A DNA stretch of 62,894 nt from Deltaproteobacteria bacterium (GTDB lineage: Bacteria > Desulfobacterota > Binatia > Binatales > Binataceae). The notes under the pieces are model-generated. The model did no database searches and had not been told where the DNA came from. It saw only the letters and a list, made by a program, of their open reading frames with translations. Below are positions 8,292 through 18,010 of the stretch, in pieces. Both the position numbers and the translations under genes were made by a program. The number at the start of each line of letters is the position of its first letter. The stretch's first letter is position 1. The DNA is taken from contig PNBD01000117.1 of assembly GCA_003135855.1 (NCBI GenBank), positions 82,721 through 145,614 on the forward strand, written 5' to 3'.

Positions 8292-9983
8292 ATGTGTGAA
8301 GCCGAACAGACTCGCCGCAACTCCCGCGCAGCGCGCTTCCTGCGAATCAGACTTACCATACTTCTCGTTCTGCTGATGGCCGGGAGCGCAACTCGTGCCG
8401 CAGCCAGCACGTACGCGGTCTATGTCCCTCTGGACGATCCTGCGTACGAGGAGCTGGAAACCCTCTCCGGTTTGGGCTTTATCCAGACGTATATAGATGA
8501 AATCAAACCGATTGCCCGAGTCGAAGTCGCGCGCCTTATTCTGGAAGCGGAGACGGAGCGGACCTCGGGCACGGCCAGCGCTCCGCTGGCGGCATCGCTG
8601 ATCCGATCGCTGCGCCTCGAGTTCGGCGAAGAGGTCCGCTGGCTGGAACAAGATAGCGAGGACAATCAGCCGGCAACCTTGCATCCGCTCCAACGAATCG
8701 AGGGGCAGTATCTTTTCTCCAGGGGCGTGCGAAGATCCTGGAACAGCAGCGCCCCTACCGTGATACACGCCCAGGAGACGACTCCTCTACTACCCAATAG
8801 TGACGGCGTGCCGACCGCACCCGGCAGTAACGAAATTGTCAGATTGTCGGGATGGGCAGGGGTGGGTGGATTCCTGACGTTCTATGGCGAGGGTGGGATG
8901 GCTGGTCCGGTTACCCGCTCGATTCCGGGAACGAACCGTTTCCGGCTGTTTGGTGCGGCCACCGTTCTGAGCTTGGGGAATACGGCTATTTCTTTCGGGC
9001 AGGAGGAAATGGCGTGGGGACTTGGACACTTCGGCTCGCTTTCACAAGGAAATAACGCGCAATCCTTTCCTGCCCTGCGAGTACAGAACATTCATCCGAA
9101 CCTGTTGCCCGGCTTCCTGCAATACTTGGGGCAGACCCGGTACCAAATCGTCTTTGGGCAGCTCGACGGAGACCGCGTGTTCGCCCATCCGTGGATTTCG
9201 GGACAGGCCATCTCGTTCAAACCGTTTCCATTTCTCGAGCTCGGCCTGAATCACATGATCATGTTTGGTGGCAAGGGCAACGATAACTACAGCCTGCTCG
9301 GTTTCCTCGGCCGCTTCACTGGCGTTGCGACTGGGAATCCGACCGGGGCGAACACCAACACACGGGTGGGGGCATACATCAAACTGATCGTTCCGCAGCT
9401 GCGAAATACACAGATTTATTACGAAATTCTCGGCGAAGATTATTTCCAGCCGTTCGGGGGCAATACTTTCCCGCTTAAAACCCCTTTCAAAGCACCGTCG
9501 TATACGTTCGGAATCTACGCCCCTGAGCTGACCGCCGATGGACTGACGGACGCAGACGCTGAATACACTCTGATCGACTCCGTCTACTCGGTTCACAGTG
9601 ACAGCCTCTACTGGACTGGTCAGAACAACTTCATGGGCGATGCGCTCGGACCCGCCGGATGGCACGTCAACGCCAAGCTCGGCCGCTGGATCAACTATCA
9701 GACCAAAGTCAGCCCCGAGTTTTTCTTCGAACGCCGTTCGCTCCACCCCTTTGCGCCTGCCCCCACGCTGGTCGGCAACGAGAATGGATTCGGTGGCGCA
9801 ATAAACCTGATGCACATCCCGTTCAAAGTTGAAAGCGCCGCAGATTCGCTGGGCCAGATGAGCGCGCGCGCCTCGGTCGAATATGTCCAGCATATCAACT
9901 ATTCAACCACCAACTCGGTGCGCGCCATGTTACTTCTCAGCTTTGGTCTTACGCCGCCATGGCCGAGCCTCAAGTTGCAATGA
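8292..9983 (+). CDS. wzi: Wzi-family outer-membrane capsule/EPS assembly protein
   Basis: About 563 residues. A signal sequence (RLTILLVLLMAGSATRAAA) is followed by the family's N-terminal pattern TYAVYVPLDDPAYEELETLS and SGLGFIQT. The rest is rich in alternating aromatic/polar segments, as in an 18-stranded beta-barrel (for example YQIVFGQLDGDRVF, LELGLNHMIMFGG). Wzi anchors or organises exported polysaccharide at the outer membrane. I prefer the ATG at 8292, 11 nt after GAGG; a TTG at 8262 is an alternative. It opens the rightward export block and precedes the Wza-like gene. Confidence 0.8.
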   Translation: MCEAEQTRRNSRAARFLRIRLTILLVLLMAGSATRAAASTYAVYVPLDDPAYEELETLSGLGFIQTYIDEIKPIARVEVARLILEAETERTSGTASAPLAASLIRSLRLEFGEEVRWLEQDSEDNQPATLHPLQRIEGQYLFSRGVRRSWNSSAPTVIHAQETTPLLPNSDGVPTAPGSNEIVRLSGWAGVGGFLTFYGEGGMAGPVTRSIPGTNRFRLFGAATVLSLGNTAISFGQEEMAWGLGHFGSLSQGNNAQSFPALRVQNIHPNLLPGFLQYLGQTRYQIVFGQLDGDRVFAHPWISGQAISFKPFPFLELGLNHMIMFGGKGNDNYSLLGFLGRFTGVATGNPTGANTNTRVGAYIKLIVPQLRNTQIYYEILGEDYFQPFGGNTFPLKTPFKAPSYTFGIYAPELTADGLTDADAEYTLIDSVYSVHSDSLYWTGQNNFMGDALGPAGWHVNAKLGRWINYQTKVSPEFFFERRSLHPFAPAPTLVGNENGFGGAINLMHIPFKVESAADSLGQMSARASVEYVQHINYSTTNSVRAMLLLSFGLTPPWPSLKLQ

Positions 9984-10237
9984 GTAAGGGCATCAACAAC
10001 AGTTTCAAATGGTCCGATGCTAACGGCGAATGCTGGGGCATCGCCGTCGACAATTTCAAAGAAATCGGCCGCCGCTGCTATGAGTATATCGACAAGCACC
10101 GTGGCGCGATTGTAGAATTTGGTCCAAGACCGTGCTCGAGTTTGCGCGTCCCGACGGATGGCAATCTAGTTGGCGTGGGCCGCGTTCCCACCCGAGTTTC
10201 ATGCGCAGCGGTCGTCGCCGGGGGCTCAAGGAACTGA
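9980..10237 (+). CDS. Small hypothetical ORF after wzi
   Basis: 85 codons whose ATG overlaps the wzi stop (ATGA). The first ~48 residues (MSKGINNSFKWSDANGECWG and following) look protein-like, while the remainder is of doubtful composition. I recognise no family. It could be a small coupled gene or a decayed end of something else. The rest of the 9984-10305 gap contains only the ribosome site of the next gene. Confidence 0.25.
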   Translation: MSKGINNSFKWSDANGECWGIAVDNFKEIGRRCYEYIDKHRGAIVEFGPRPCSSLRVPTDGNLVGVGRVPTRVSCAAVVAGGSRN

Positions 10238-10305
10238 CATTGGCGTCGGAGTGGAGATGGTCGCGCCGTCTCGTTCCGAATCATTTGTTTCAGAGGAAAT
10301 TTTCG

Positions 10306-13300
10306 ATGAAGACGGACCACAAATCGAACGTTCTGCGGACAATTTCTCTCTTGGTGGCGATTGCTATCGCTCTCCCGATCGCGGCACGCGCCCAAGGAGT
10401 GCCGGCCAGTTCGAGTGGAGTATATTCGGGAACTTCGAATGGTTCGGGTGGTTACGCAGGCGGCGGGATGCCATCGGGCGGAGGGGGCTATTCCTACGGC
10501 GGCGGACCTTCAAGCAATGCACCCGGCGGATATGGCAACGGCGGATCTGGCGGATATTCAAATGGACCCGGGATGTCCGGAAATTCGAATGGGATGGGCG
10601 GTTACTCCAACCCGTCCGGGATGCCGGGGAACGCCGGACCCATGGCACCGGGAATGTCGCCTGGCAACGCTCCGAATGCCCAGTTCGGCTCGACGGCAAA
10701 CGCACCCAATACCCAGTTCAATGTACCGTCTCCCAATGCGTTATCAGCCGGTATGAACAATCCGAACTCAACATCCATTGGTACATTGCTCAATGGCACC
10801 GGCCTCACCGCGAGTGATGCGGCGAAAATGTTGCAAAGTGTCAGCCCGAACACGCTGAGCAATATGGCGTCTCAGATGGGGATAACGCCAGATCAGATGC
10901 AGGCTCTCAAGAATCAAGTCGCAAACGGCGGTCTGAGTAGCAGTCAGATCGATTTGTTGAGTGCCAAGTTAGCGGCGAAGGGAATGTCCGATGCGAATGT
11001 CTCATCAATCGGAGTTGCACTAGGACTGAGCGATGCTCAAGTGAACACCATCAGGGCGCGCTTTGCGCAGACCCAGACCCCGAATGGCCAGCCGCAACAA
11101 ATGCAGACCATGCAAACGCAGAATGGGATGCCTGGACAGAACGGGATGCCCGCATCGAATGGGATGCCCGGACAGAATGGGAGCTCTAATGTCCAAATGT
11201 CCAGTATGGAGAGGTCCTTTCATCAGGCGGCAAACGGTCAGGTTGACGAGTTCGCGACGCCCGAAGATCTCTACCAGTACGGCTACTCGATGTTTAACGG
11301 ACAGGTTTCGACCTTTGCTCCTACGAATAACGTCCCGGTTTCCTCAGATTACATCGTCGGACCAGGCGACCAGTTCCGGGTGTTGGTCTGGGGTCGAATC
11401 AATGATGGCTGGACCCTGGAAGTTCAAAGAAACGGGCAGATCGAATTACCGCAGGTTGGTCCAGTTGAAGTCGGCGGATTAACCTTTGATCAGGCCAAGA
11501 AGCTGATTGAAAGCAAAACCGGTCAGATAACGGGCGTCCACGCTGACGTCACCATGGGCGAGTTGCGGACGATCCAGGTATTCGTGGTCGGCGAAGTTTC
11601 ACAGCCCGGACCGTACACCATCAGTGCACTCTCGCGAGTATCGAATGCGCTGGCGGGGGCGGGAGGAATCTCCAAGGTTGGCAGCCTGCGCAAAATACAG
11701 CTTCGACGTCACAATCAATTGATAGGCACGGTCGATCTGTACGCGATCCTGATGCATGGTGACACTTCCGCAGATGTAAGACTGCAACAAGACGATGTCA
11801 TCTATGTGCCCGTGATTGGCCCGGCTTTCGGCATCGCTGGAATCGTGAAGCGTCCGGCGATCTACGAGATGTTGCATCCCACCGAGCGGCTTTCCGATGC
11901 GGTTGCGCTGGGCGGCGGAGTTGGACCGTTTGCCTATACCCAGCGGATCCAGGTGCAGCGGGTTGACAATCACGTTCGCCGGATTGTGCTCGACACCACG
12001 ATAAACCAGATGGCGGCCAAGAACTTTGAAACCATCGATGGCGACCTGATCAAAGTATTCCCGGTCCTTCCTGACCAGAAGAACAAAGTAACTTTGGTCG
12101 GCAATGTTTTCCGGCCCGGCGATTATCAGTGGTACAAGGAGATGCACGTCAGCGACTTGATCAGCCTGGGAGAAGGCGTGCAGGCGCACACCTATTTCAA
12201 ATACGCCCTGATCAAGCGGCTCGAGGGGGTGCAACTATATCCGCACTACCTGCCCCTCGATCTCGGCAAAGCACTCAACGATCCCCGCGGAGGAGACAAC
12301 GTTCTGCTCCACGCCACCGACGAGGTCACAATTTTTAGCGAAGACACGCTGCGCGATTTGCCAACCGTAACTGTAACGGGCGAAGTCCGGATGCCGGGTC
12401 AGTACCGGCTTGATCCGAGGATGCGCGTAAGCGACCTGGTTTATATGGCGGGCGGTTTGCGCGATGATGCGTTCAGAGAAAGAGCAACCTTGGCGCGCAC
12501 CCAGGTGCTCGACGGTGCTCATACCGAACACACCTATGTGGAGGTCGATCTCGGAAAAGCCCTGGCGCCGGCCTCGCAGAATGATTTCCTGCTGGTGAAC
12601 AACGATCAACTGTTCGTTCGCTCCGCAACCAACTGGCACCTGCCCTGGACCGCGACGGTATCAGGCCGTGTGAAGCGGCCCGGCGTCTATGCGGTTAGGG
12701 AAGGGGAAACTCTGAACGAACTCCTGGACAAAACGGGCGGGTTCTTACCGGACGCATTTCCGAAGGGAATCATTTTCACCAGGGCTTCGGTTAAAGCAGT
12801 CGAGCAGGAACGCCTGGAGCAGACCAAGCAGCGACTCTCGCAAGACCTGATGCAGGTGGCGCTCACGGTTCCGATGGGACAAGGCTCCAACACTGACAGT
12901 TCACAAAAATCCGCCGTTCAGGTTGCGACGTTGCAGAATCTGCTCAGTCAGGCACAGAACACACAAGCCGACGGCAGGGTCGTGATCAAGTTCAGCGACG
13001 GCACCGGTCGTCAATCGATTACTAGCAAAGTTATCCTCGAGGACGGCGACAATATCACGATTCCGGTGAGGCCGATGTCGGTCAACGTGCTGGGCCAGGT
13101 TAACAATCCGACCTCGATTCTCTGCGAGCGAGGCTGGACAACGCGCGATTATCTGTATCGGGCGGGGGGGCCGGCCAGCAACGCGGATATCAACAACATG
13201 ATGGTCATCCAGGCGGACGGCACGGTAATGACCGACGAGGGAATCCGGAATACTGGAACCGGGCGGTTTTTCCCGGCACTTCCGTTGATTTCGGGCGGCT

Positions 13301-13455
13301 TGCTGAGCACCAAGCTCGAGCCGGGCGATACGGTCTTTGTGCCGGAAGACGTCCAGAGTTTCGTCAAGCTTGAACGCTCGAAGGACATGTGGAATATCTT
13401 CGCCAATGCTGCGCAATCGCTCGGGATCATTGCGTTGCTCGCGACTAGACTGTAA
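10306..13455 (+). CDS. Giant SLBB-domain polysaccharide export protein (Wza-like)
   Basis: 1049 residues. The ATG follows AGAGGA by about 9 nt and opens a signal peptide ending ALPIAARAQG. Residues ~30-160 are Gly/Ser/Asn/Pro/Met-rich low complexity, ~165-260 are helical repeats (GLTASDAAKMLQ, GLSSSQIDLL), then NGMPGQ repeats. The polysaccharide-export domain begins near 347 (YIVGPGDQFRVLVWG). Six SLBB-type units follow, marked by VGEVSQPGPY, GIVKRPAIYE, GNVFRPGDYQ, GEVRMPGQYR, GRVKRPGVYA and GQVNNPTSIL. The C-terminus WNIFANAAQSLGIIALLATR fits a membrane-spanning helix. There is no lipobox cysteine. Typical Wza has about 380 residues, so this is a greatly expanded export channel or translocon; it presumably works with Wzi upstream. 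Confidence 0.85.
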   Translation: MKTDHKSNVLRTISLLVAIAIALPIAARAQGVPASSSGVYSGTSNGSGGYAGGGMPSGGGGYSYGGGPSSNAPGGYGNGGSGGYSNGPGMSGNSNGMGGYSNPSGMPGNAGPMAPGMSPGNAPNAQFGSTANAPNTQFNVPSPNALSAGMNNPNSTSIGTLLNGTGLTASDAAKMLQSVSPNTLSNMASQMGITPDQMQALKNQVANGGLSSSQIDLLSAKLAAKGMSDANVSSIGVALGLSDAQVNTIRARFAQTQTPNGQPQQMQTMQTQNGMPGQNGMPASNGMPGQNGSSNVQMSSMERSFHQAANGQVDEFATPEDLYQYGYSMFNGQVSTFAPTNNVPVSSDYIVGPGDQFRVLVWGRINDGWTLEVQRNGQIELPQVGPVEVGGLTFDQAKKLIESKTGQITGVHADVTMGELRTIQVFVVGEVSQPGPYTISALSRVSNALAGAGGISKVGSLRKIQLRRHNQLIGTVDLYAILMHGDTSADVRLQQDDVIYVPVIGPAFGIAGIVKRPAIYEMLHPTERLSDAVALGGGVGPFAYTQRIQVQRVDNHVRRIVLDTTINQMAAKNFETIDGDLIKVFPVLPDQKNKVTLVGNVFRPGDYQWYKEMHVSDLISLGEGVQAHTYFKYALIKRLEGVQLYPHYLPLDLGKALNDPRGGDNVLLHATDEVTIFSEDTLRDLPTVTVTGEVRMPGQYRLDPRMRVSDLVYMAGGLRDDAFRERATLARTQVLDGAHTEHTYVEVDLGKALAPASQNDFLLVNNDQLFVRSATNWHLPWTATVSGRVKRPGVYAVREGETLNELLDKTGGFLPDAFPKGIIFTRASVKAVEQERLEQTKQRLSQDLMQVALTVPMGQGSNTDSSQKSAVQVATLQNLLSQAQNTQADGRVVIKFSDGTGRQSITSKVILEDGDNITIPVRPMSVNVLGQVNNPTSILCERGWTTRDYLYRAGGPASNADINNMMVIQADGTVMTDEGIRNTGTGRFFPALPLISGGLLSTKLEPGDTVFVPEDVQSFVKLERSKDMWNIFANAAQSLGIIALLATRL
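11122..11181 (+). repeat. 18-bp in-frame tandem repeat in SLBB gene
   Basis: Three 18-bp units (11122-11139, 11140-11157, 11158-11175) plus a partial fourth start AAYGGGATGCC and encode NGMPGQ, NGMPAS, NGMPGQ, NG. They lie in the flexible linker before the export domain, where unit number could vary by slippage without shifting frame. Confidence 0.8.
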
Positions 13456-13461
13456 CAACCG

Positions 13462-14139
13462 ATGCTGATGAAGGGCTCCCTCATCCTGTCGATAGGCGTC
13501 GTCCTGATGACGAGTTGCCCGGCCTTTGCTCAATCGGCGCATTTGCAGCGAAGAGCGGACGATCGGGCGGTGCTGACTATCGCGGCCCGCATGTATGGCA
13601 TCGATCCCGAGCTCCTGATGGCGATAGCGCGCGTCGAGTCGAACGACAATGCCGATGCCGTGTCGCCCAAGGGCGCCCAAGGACTGATGCAGCTGATGCC
13701 CGCGACGGCGGAACGGTTTGGGGTGAGCGACCCCTTCGACCCGGTCGATAACGCGCTGGGTGCCGCCCGTTTTTTGAATTATCTGCGGCGTTGGCGGCTT
13801 GCCCATCCGGAAATCGAAATCACGCTGCCGCAGATCCTGGCCGCCTACAACGCCGGCGAGAACGCGGTCGTGCGGTACGACGGAGTGCCGCCTTACGCAG
13901 AGACCCAGGAATACGTAAGGCGAGTCTTGCTCGTTTACCTGCTCGACGACAGCAAGCCGCCGCTCCGGCGAGGCGAAATGCGGGCATCCGGCGCGGCGCG
14001 CTCGACCAGGAAGACGAGTACCGCCAGACCCAATTCATCTCCGGCAAATTCCCATCCGCGCAACTTCGACTCGCGCGCGCTCGATCAGCTACAAGACATC
14101 AAGGATCGTCGTTCCATTGCTCTCGCACGGCATCAGTGA
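13462..14139 (+). CDS. SLT-family lytic transglycosylase, secreted
   Basis: 225 residues. Signal peptide LILSIGVVLMTSCPAFAQ, then a goose-lysozyme-like SLT domain. The catalytic glutamate is in MAIARVESN, with GAQGLMQLMPATAERFG and the AAYNAGENAV motif typical of the family. It would cleave peptidoglycan glycan strands. It starts 6 nt after the SLBB gene, so it likely opens the murein for assembly of the export channel. The Ser/Arg-rich tail after residue 175 is probably disordered. Confidence 0.85.
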   Translation: MLMKGSLILSIGVVLMTSCPAFAQSAHLQRRADDRAVLTIAARMYGIDPELLMAIARVESNDNADAVSPKGAQGLMQLMPATAERFGVSDPFDPVDNALGAARFLNYLRRWRLAHPEIEITLPQILAAYNAGENAVVRYDGVPPYAETQEYVRRVLLVYLLDDSKPPLRRGEMRASGAARSTRKTSTARPNSSPANSHPRNFDSRALDQLQDIKDRRSIALARHQ

Positions 14140-14195
14140 CGCGTAGTACCTGCCGCGACGCCAATCGGCTGTTGTCGCTGCCGGCGTGATGCCAG

Positions 14196-16145
14196 ATGCA
14201 ATCGCTTGCCGTATTTTTCACGCTGTTGATCGGGTTGGCGGCCGCCTTCGGTATCGGGCATCTTGCGAGATTCCGCGGTTTGATCGCGGTCGGCTTCGGA
14301 ATATGTCTGATCGCTAGCGGAACTAACGCTGCGCTATGGTTGATTTCCGCTCACGGCCTCCGCCTTTGGCTGCTTCTGCCGCTGGGCGTCCTTACGTCAT
14401 TGGCTCTCGCATGGCTCGTGCGGATGCTTCCGTGGCGGGAAGAGGCCGACGCATTCGGTTGGCCAGACGCAGGCGCAGCCGTTCCGGCACTCATCCTAAT
14501 CGCCCTTCTCTTCGCCATCCTGGTGGTCGGGCGCGAACCGGCGGCCGAGACAAACTACTTCGATGCTTGGATTCCAGAGTGGCTGAGTGAGAGCTTCAAG
14601 ACCGGGTACCTGATTCAGCCGGGGTCGACATCACTCGGCCCCGGCTTCATGTCATCCGGGATCTACTATCCCTGGAACCTGCTCGGGTTCATCACGATCA
14701 CGTCGAAGGCGCTATCGGTCAGCCCTTTCGTCGCGCTCCTCGCAATCGATGCACTCGCAAAGCTGACTTTCGTAGGGCTGCTCTTCTTACCTTTTCGCGG
14801 CCGTCCACAGATTGCTTGGGCGCTGGCTGCGTTCACGATGCTCCTCGTATGCAGCGATCGTCTCGTCGTGATGTTCGTGGCAATGAACGCTTATGAAGAA
14901 GCAATTGTACTTTCGGCCGGACTGATCTTTATCGCCCTGGTGCGGGAGGGCAACCTCGAGAACCGCCTGCTCGAAGCGATGACCGCAAGCTGCTTCCTGG
15001 TGTTGTCGCGAAATTACGGCGCCGCGTATGGTGCGCTCATCATCTGCGTCCTGGGCGTTATCTATATTCGGGCCTACCGAGACCGGACGAATGCATTTCC
15101 GTGGAGAGCGCTCGCCGTTGGAGTCGGGTTGTTCGGAATTACGGCCTCACACGAGACCTCCTTGCTGATCGCTTCGGGGAACGTTTATTTTCCGAGAGAT
15201 CATGCCCTGCACATCTCAGGGTTTACGCTCGTGCAGCGTCTGGTTGGGCTGGCAAATGATTTAGGGATAGTTCAGAGTTGGAGCTCGAGAAAAATCTTCC
15301 CGGCGGCGAAGGGACTGTGGATACCAGCGCTCGTCCTCTTCGTGATCTCAGCGCGCAAGCACGTAGTGTCATTCGACACCGACTCTGCGCTGCGATATCT
15401 TGCTCCCGTTTTGTTGCTCGCGGCTCCGGTCGCCCTAGAGTTGCTCACCGGTTATCGGCGCTTCGAGACATTCAGCAAGCTTTACGCCGTTGCAGTGCCA
15501 TTTTTTATCGGAATGCCGATCGTTTGGTTGTCCGCAGTTCCGCAGGGCCAAAATACCGGGGAGGTTGCGAACCATTTCGACCGGGAGCTCACAGCGGCAA
15601 TCATCCTGGTGGGCGTGGTGATCGGCACAGTGGTCGCCGCGCTCGGAAGTCTTCATCGAGCTGAAACAGTCATCCAGACGATGCTTTTGCCCACTGTGCC
15701 GATCGACGAGACCATGGCCAACAGGATTCTTTACAATGATAACGCCGTCGAGCGCGCGGATGTTCGCCAACGGAGGATACTGTATTTTCATTACGAACCG
15801 GGGATCGGACTCCGAATCTACCTTGGGGGGAACCTCTTCCGCGACCTCGATTTTTGGAGCCCCTGTGTGCTGGGGGAACTGACGCGGCTCGGCACATTCG
15901 AGAGATTGATTGGTGAATTGGGCGCGCCGAACATCTACCTCCCGCACGACGACGCCTTCTTCTACGAGCGATTCGTGGGTGTACAGATCGGCAAGTCGGT
16001 GAAGGCTGAGTTGGATGGCCTCGCTAATGCTCCTTACGTAGCAAGAGTTATAGTGGGCGACGGCGGCGCCAGATTCTATCAGACGAAGCCAGGTTTCTTC
16101 GGCAAACAGTCGGTCGCCGCCTGCACCGGCGTAAACGCTCGCTAA
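14196..16145 (+). CDS. Polytopic membrane protein of polysaccharide locus, unknown function
   Basis: 649 residues with many hydrophobic segments: the first at residues 4-22 (AVFFTLLIGLAAAFGIG), roughly a dozen up to residue ~490, then a ~150-residue soluble tail (ILYFHYEPGIGLRIYLGGN). The overall plan, with an extramembrane loop after the early helices, resembles GT-C transferases and O-antigen polymerase/ligase-like proteins. I see no diagnostic motif. It lies between the transglycosylase and the methyltransferase genes and starts 3 nt before none of them overlaps, so a role in the same polymer is inferred. It could be a glycosyltransferase, ligase or polymerase. Confidence 0.5.
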   Translation: MQSLAVFFTLLIGLAAAFGIGHLARFRGLIAVGFGICLIASGTNAALWLISAHGLRLWLLLPLGVLTSLALAWLVRMLPWREEADAFGWPDAGAAVPALILIALLFAILVVGREPAAETNYFDAWIPEWLSESFKTGYLIQPGSTSLGPGFMSSGIYYPWNLLGFITITSKALSVSPFVALLAIDALAKLTFVGLLFLPFRGRPQIAWALAAFTMLLVCSDRLVVMFVAMNAYEEAIVLSAGLIFIALVREGNLENRLLEAMTASCFLVLSRNYGAAYGALIICVLGVIYIRAYRDRTNAFPWRALAVGVGLFGITASHETSLLIASGNVYFPRDHALHISGFTLVQRLVGLANDLGIVQSWSSRKIFPAAKGLWIPALVLFVISARKHVVSFDTDSALRYLAPVLLLAAPVALELLTGYRRFETFSKLYAVAVPFFIGMPIVWLSAVPQGQNTGEVANHFDRELTAAIILVGVVIGTVVAALGSLHRAETVIQTMLLPTVPIDETMANRILYNDNAVERADVRQRRILYFHYEPGIGLRIYLGGNLFRDLDFWSPCVLGELTRLGTFERLIGELGAPNIYLPHDDAFFYERFVGVQIGKSVKAELDGLANAPYVARVIVGDGGARFYQTKPGFFGKQSVAACTGVNAR

Positions 16146-16148
16146 CCC

Positions 16149-17033
16149 ATGCGCCGATTGACCGCTGCGCGCTTCGATTCCTGTCCCTGCTGCGGAAAAT
16201 TGGAATTCGAGGTTGCGTGGTTGAATTCTCGGGCTAGCCCGATCGAAACATCGGACGACTTTTTCTACGGTGGTAAGCGTTTTATTCACGAGATCGACCG
16301 ATGCCTAGGATGCGGCTTTGCCTTCATTGCTGATCCAGAAACGGGCCGCTCTGAAGCTTTTTATACGGAAGCAGATCCCGGGCTTTACCTTCGGCAAAGT
16401 CGACTTCGTCGTGACTATTTCACTCGGCTGAAGGCGAAGTTGATTCGGCGCGGCCTCATCGAGAATGAAATCAGATCGGTGATCGATCTCGGCGCTGGCG
16501 ATGAAGCTTGGCTCGGCTTGTGGCCGGCCGCCAAACATAGTGCGACTGAAACCAACCCCGTGCTCAGGCAGCGGTTGAACGCGTGCGGGGTTCATCTCAT
16601 AGCTGACTTACCTAATGATTTGGCGGCCGCGGATTTGGTGTCGGCCTTCGATTTTTTGGAGCATCTTGAGAATCCGGTTGAGCTGGTTCGGCAAATCCGA
16701 TGTGCCGCAAACGATCACGCGCGGCTCGTCGTGAGCGTGCCGGACATCGGAACGTGGGCGGCGCGCTTGGCTGGCTGGCGGTATTACCTTGTTACCCCGA
16801 TGCACTTCTCGTATTTCACCGAAGCAGCGCTTTCGCACCTGCTCAAATCGCAGTTTCCGGATCGAGATGTGGAAATCTTTCCCTCGCCACGAATGCAGTT
16901 GAGCTTTGATGGCCTTTCTCGTTGGCTCGCGCCTGGCACGCCTCGAAAGCGCTGGCACTCGCTTGTGATACCGCTCTATTATCGCGCTAGCTTGATCGGT
17001 CTGGTTTCACCACGCAGCGATCGGGCGGGTTGA
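16149..17033 (+). CDS. SAM-dependent methyltransferase with N-terminal zinc ribbon
   Basis: 294 residues. Two CxxC pairs (CPCC near residue 12 and CLGC near 53) form a zinc ribbon. The Rossmann SAM motif I is VIDLGAGDEAWLG (~110), and the DFLEHLENP motif and PMHFSYFTEAAL are typical of the Methyltransf_23 sugar/lipid methylases. Motif I is slightly irregular (GAGDE rather than GCGxG). Its stop overlaps the start of the next, similarly built methyltransferase (TGATG), so the two are translationally coupled. Probable sugar O- or C-methylation of the exported polymer. Confidence 0.75.
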   Translation: MRRLTAARFDSCPCCGKLEFEVAWLNSRASPIETSDDFFYGGKRFIHEIDRCLGCGFAFIADPETGRSEAFYTEADPGLYLRQSRLRRDYFTRLKAKLIRRGLIENEIRSVIDLGAGDEAWLGLWPAAKHSATETNPVLRQRLNACGVHLIADLPNDLAAADLVSAFDFLEHLENPVELVRQIRCAANDHARLVVSVPDIGTWAARLAGWRYYLVTPMHFSYFTEAALSHLLKSQFPDRDVEIFPSPRMQLSFDGLSRWLAPGTPRKRWHSLVIPLYYRASLIGLVSPRSDRAG

Positions 17034-18010
17034 TGGCGCTAGCCGGCGAAAATATCCACAGATCCGCAACACTGCGGTTGCCGGACGGGCGTTCGACGTC
17101 CCTCCAAGGCAGGGAGTTGCGTTGTCCTGCTTGCGGCTCAACGGCGATCGGCAAACCTTGGGCGCATTTGGCCAATTTCGACATCGAGAACTGTCCGGAT
17201 TGCTCGTGTTTGCACTTGGCGCCGCTGCCTGATCCGGACGCCCTGCGGCTCCTCTATCAAAGCAGCTATTTTCAGGACGAACGCGAAACTCACGGATACT
17301 CGGATTACGCCGCGGAGCAGGCAAATGTGCGGCGAACCTACGAGAAAAGACTTCGAAAAGCCGCCCGATTGCTCTCTTCATCGGCATGTAGCGCTGCAGA
17401 CAGTCTGCGTGTTCACGAGGTGGGGGCCGCGTTAGGTTATGGTCTCCCGGTTGCCCAAAAGGTTTTTGGGGGTCGCGTATCGGCCTCCGACATTTCTGCT
17501 GAGGCGGTGCGAGCCTGCGCGTCAATGGGATTCGAATCGTCTCTCGCCGACACATATGGGCGTTGTGCGCTGAAAGATGCCAGCATCGATGCGCTCTATC
17601 TCTTCGACGTGATCGAACATCTGACAAATCTTCCGCTGTTTCTCGATTGGTCGGCGCAGGCCCTCCGTCCCGATGGAATTCTGGTTTTCACAACGCCAGA
17701 TATGACCCATCCGATCAACAAGCTCTTGGGCGTTCGCTCCCCGTCGATAAAGATCCCGCAGCACGTCATATATTTCACCCGCTGGGTCCTCGATCGCTTG
17801 TTAAAGCCGCGATTTGAGCCGGCTTTTCATTGTTGGGATTGGCAATGGGTAAGCTTGGGCCAGCTCGCATCTCGCATACGAATGATTCTTGGCGTGAGCG
17901 CGATCAGCGCGAAGCGATCGCCTCGGGCCATTCTTGTGCCGAACGGGATGCGCTTGTTTGTTTATAGGAGGACCGCAAGCGGAAGGGCGGCCATCACCCA
18001 AGATGGATAG
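17033..18010 (+). CDS. SAM-dependent methyltransferase with N-terminal zinc ribbon, second copy
   Basis: 325 residues from the ATG at 17033, which overlaps the previous stop. CPACG and CPDCS give the zinc ribbon; the core shows VHEVGAALGYGLPVAQ (motif I), YLFDVIEHLTNLP and PDGILVFTTPD, followed by HVIYFTRWVLDRLL. It shares the architecture of its neighbour but little sequence, so it is a family relative rather than a recent duplicate. It overlaps the GT2 gene by 8 nt. Likely modifies a sugar of the repeat unit; the position methylated cannot be read from sequence. Confidence 0.75.
   Translation: MALAGENIHRSATLRLPDGRSTSLQGRELRCPACGSTAIGKPWAHLANFDIENCPDCSCLHLAPLPDPDALRLLYQSSYFQDERETHGYSDYAAEQANVRRTYEKRLRKAARLLSSSACSAADSLRVHEVGAALGYGLPVAQKVFGGRVSASDISAEAVRACASMGFESSLADTYGRCALKDASIDALYLFDVIEHLTNLPLFLDWSAQALRPDGILVFTTPDMTHPINKLLGVRSPSIKIPQHVIYFTRWVLDRLLKPRFEPAFHCWDWQWVSLGQLASRIRMILGVSAISAKRSPRAILVPNGMRLFVYRRTASGRAAITQDG

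Noticed and set aside
8073-8768. Minus-strand frame of 231 codons
   Set aside because: Antisense to the start of the Wzi gene, with no recognisable domain.
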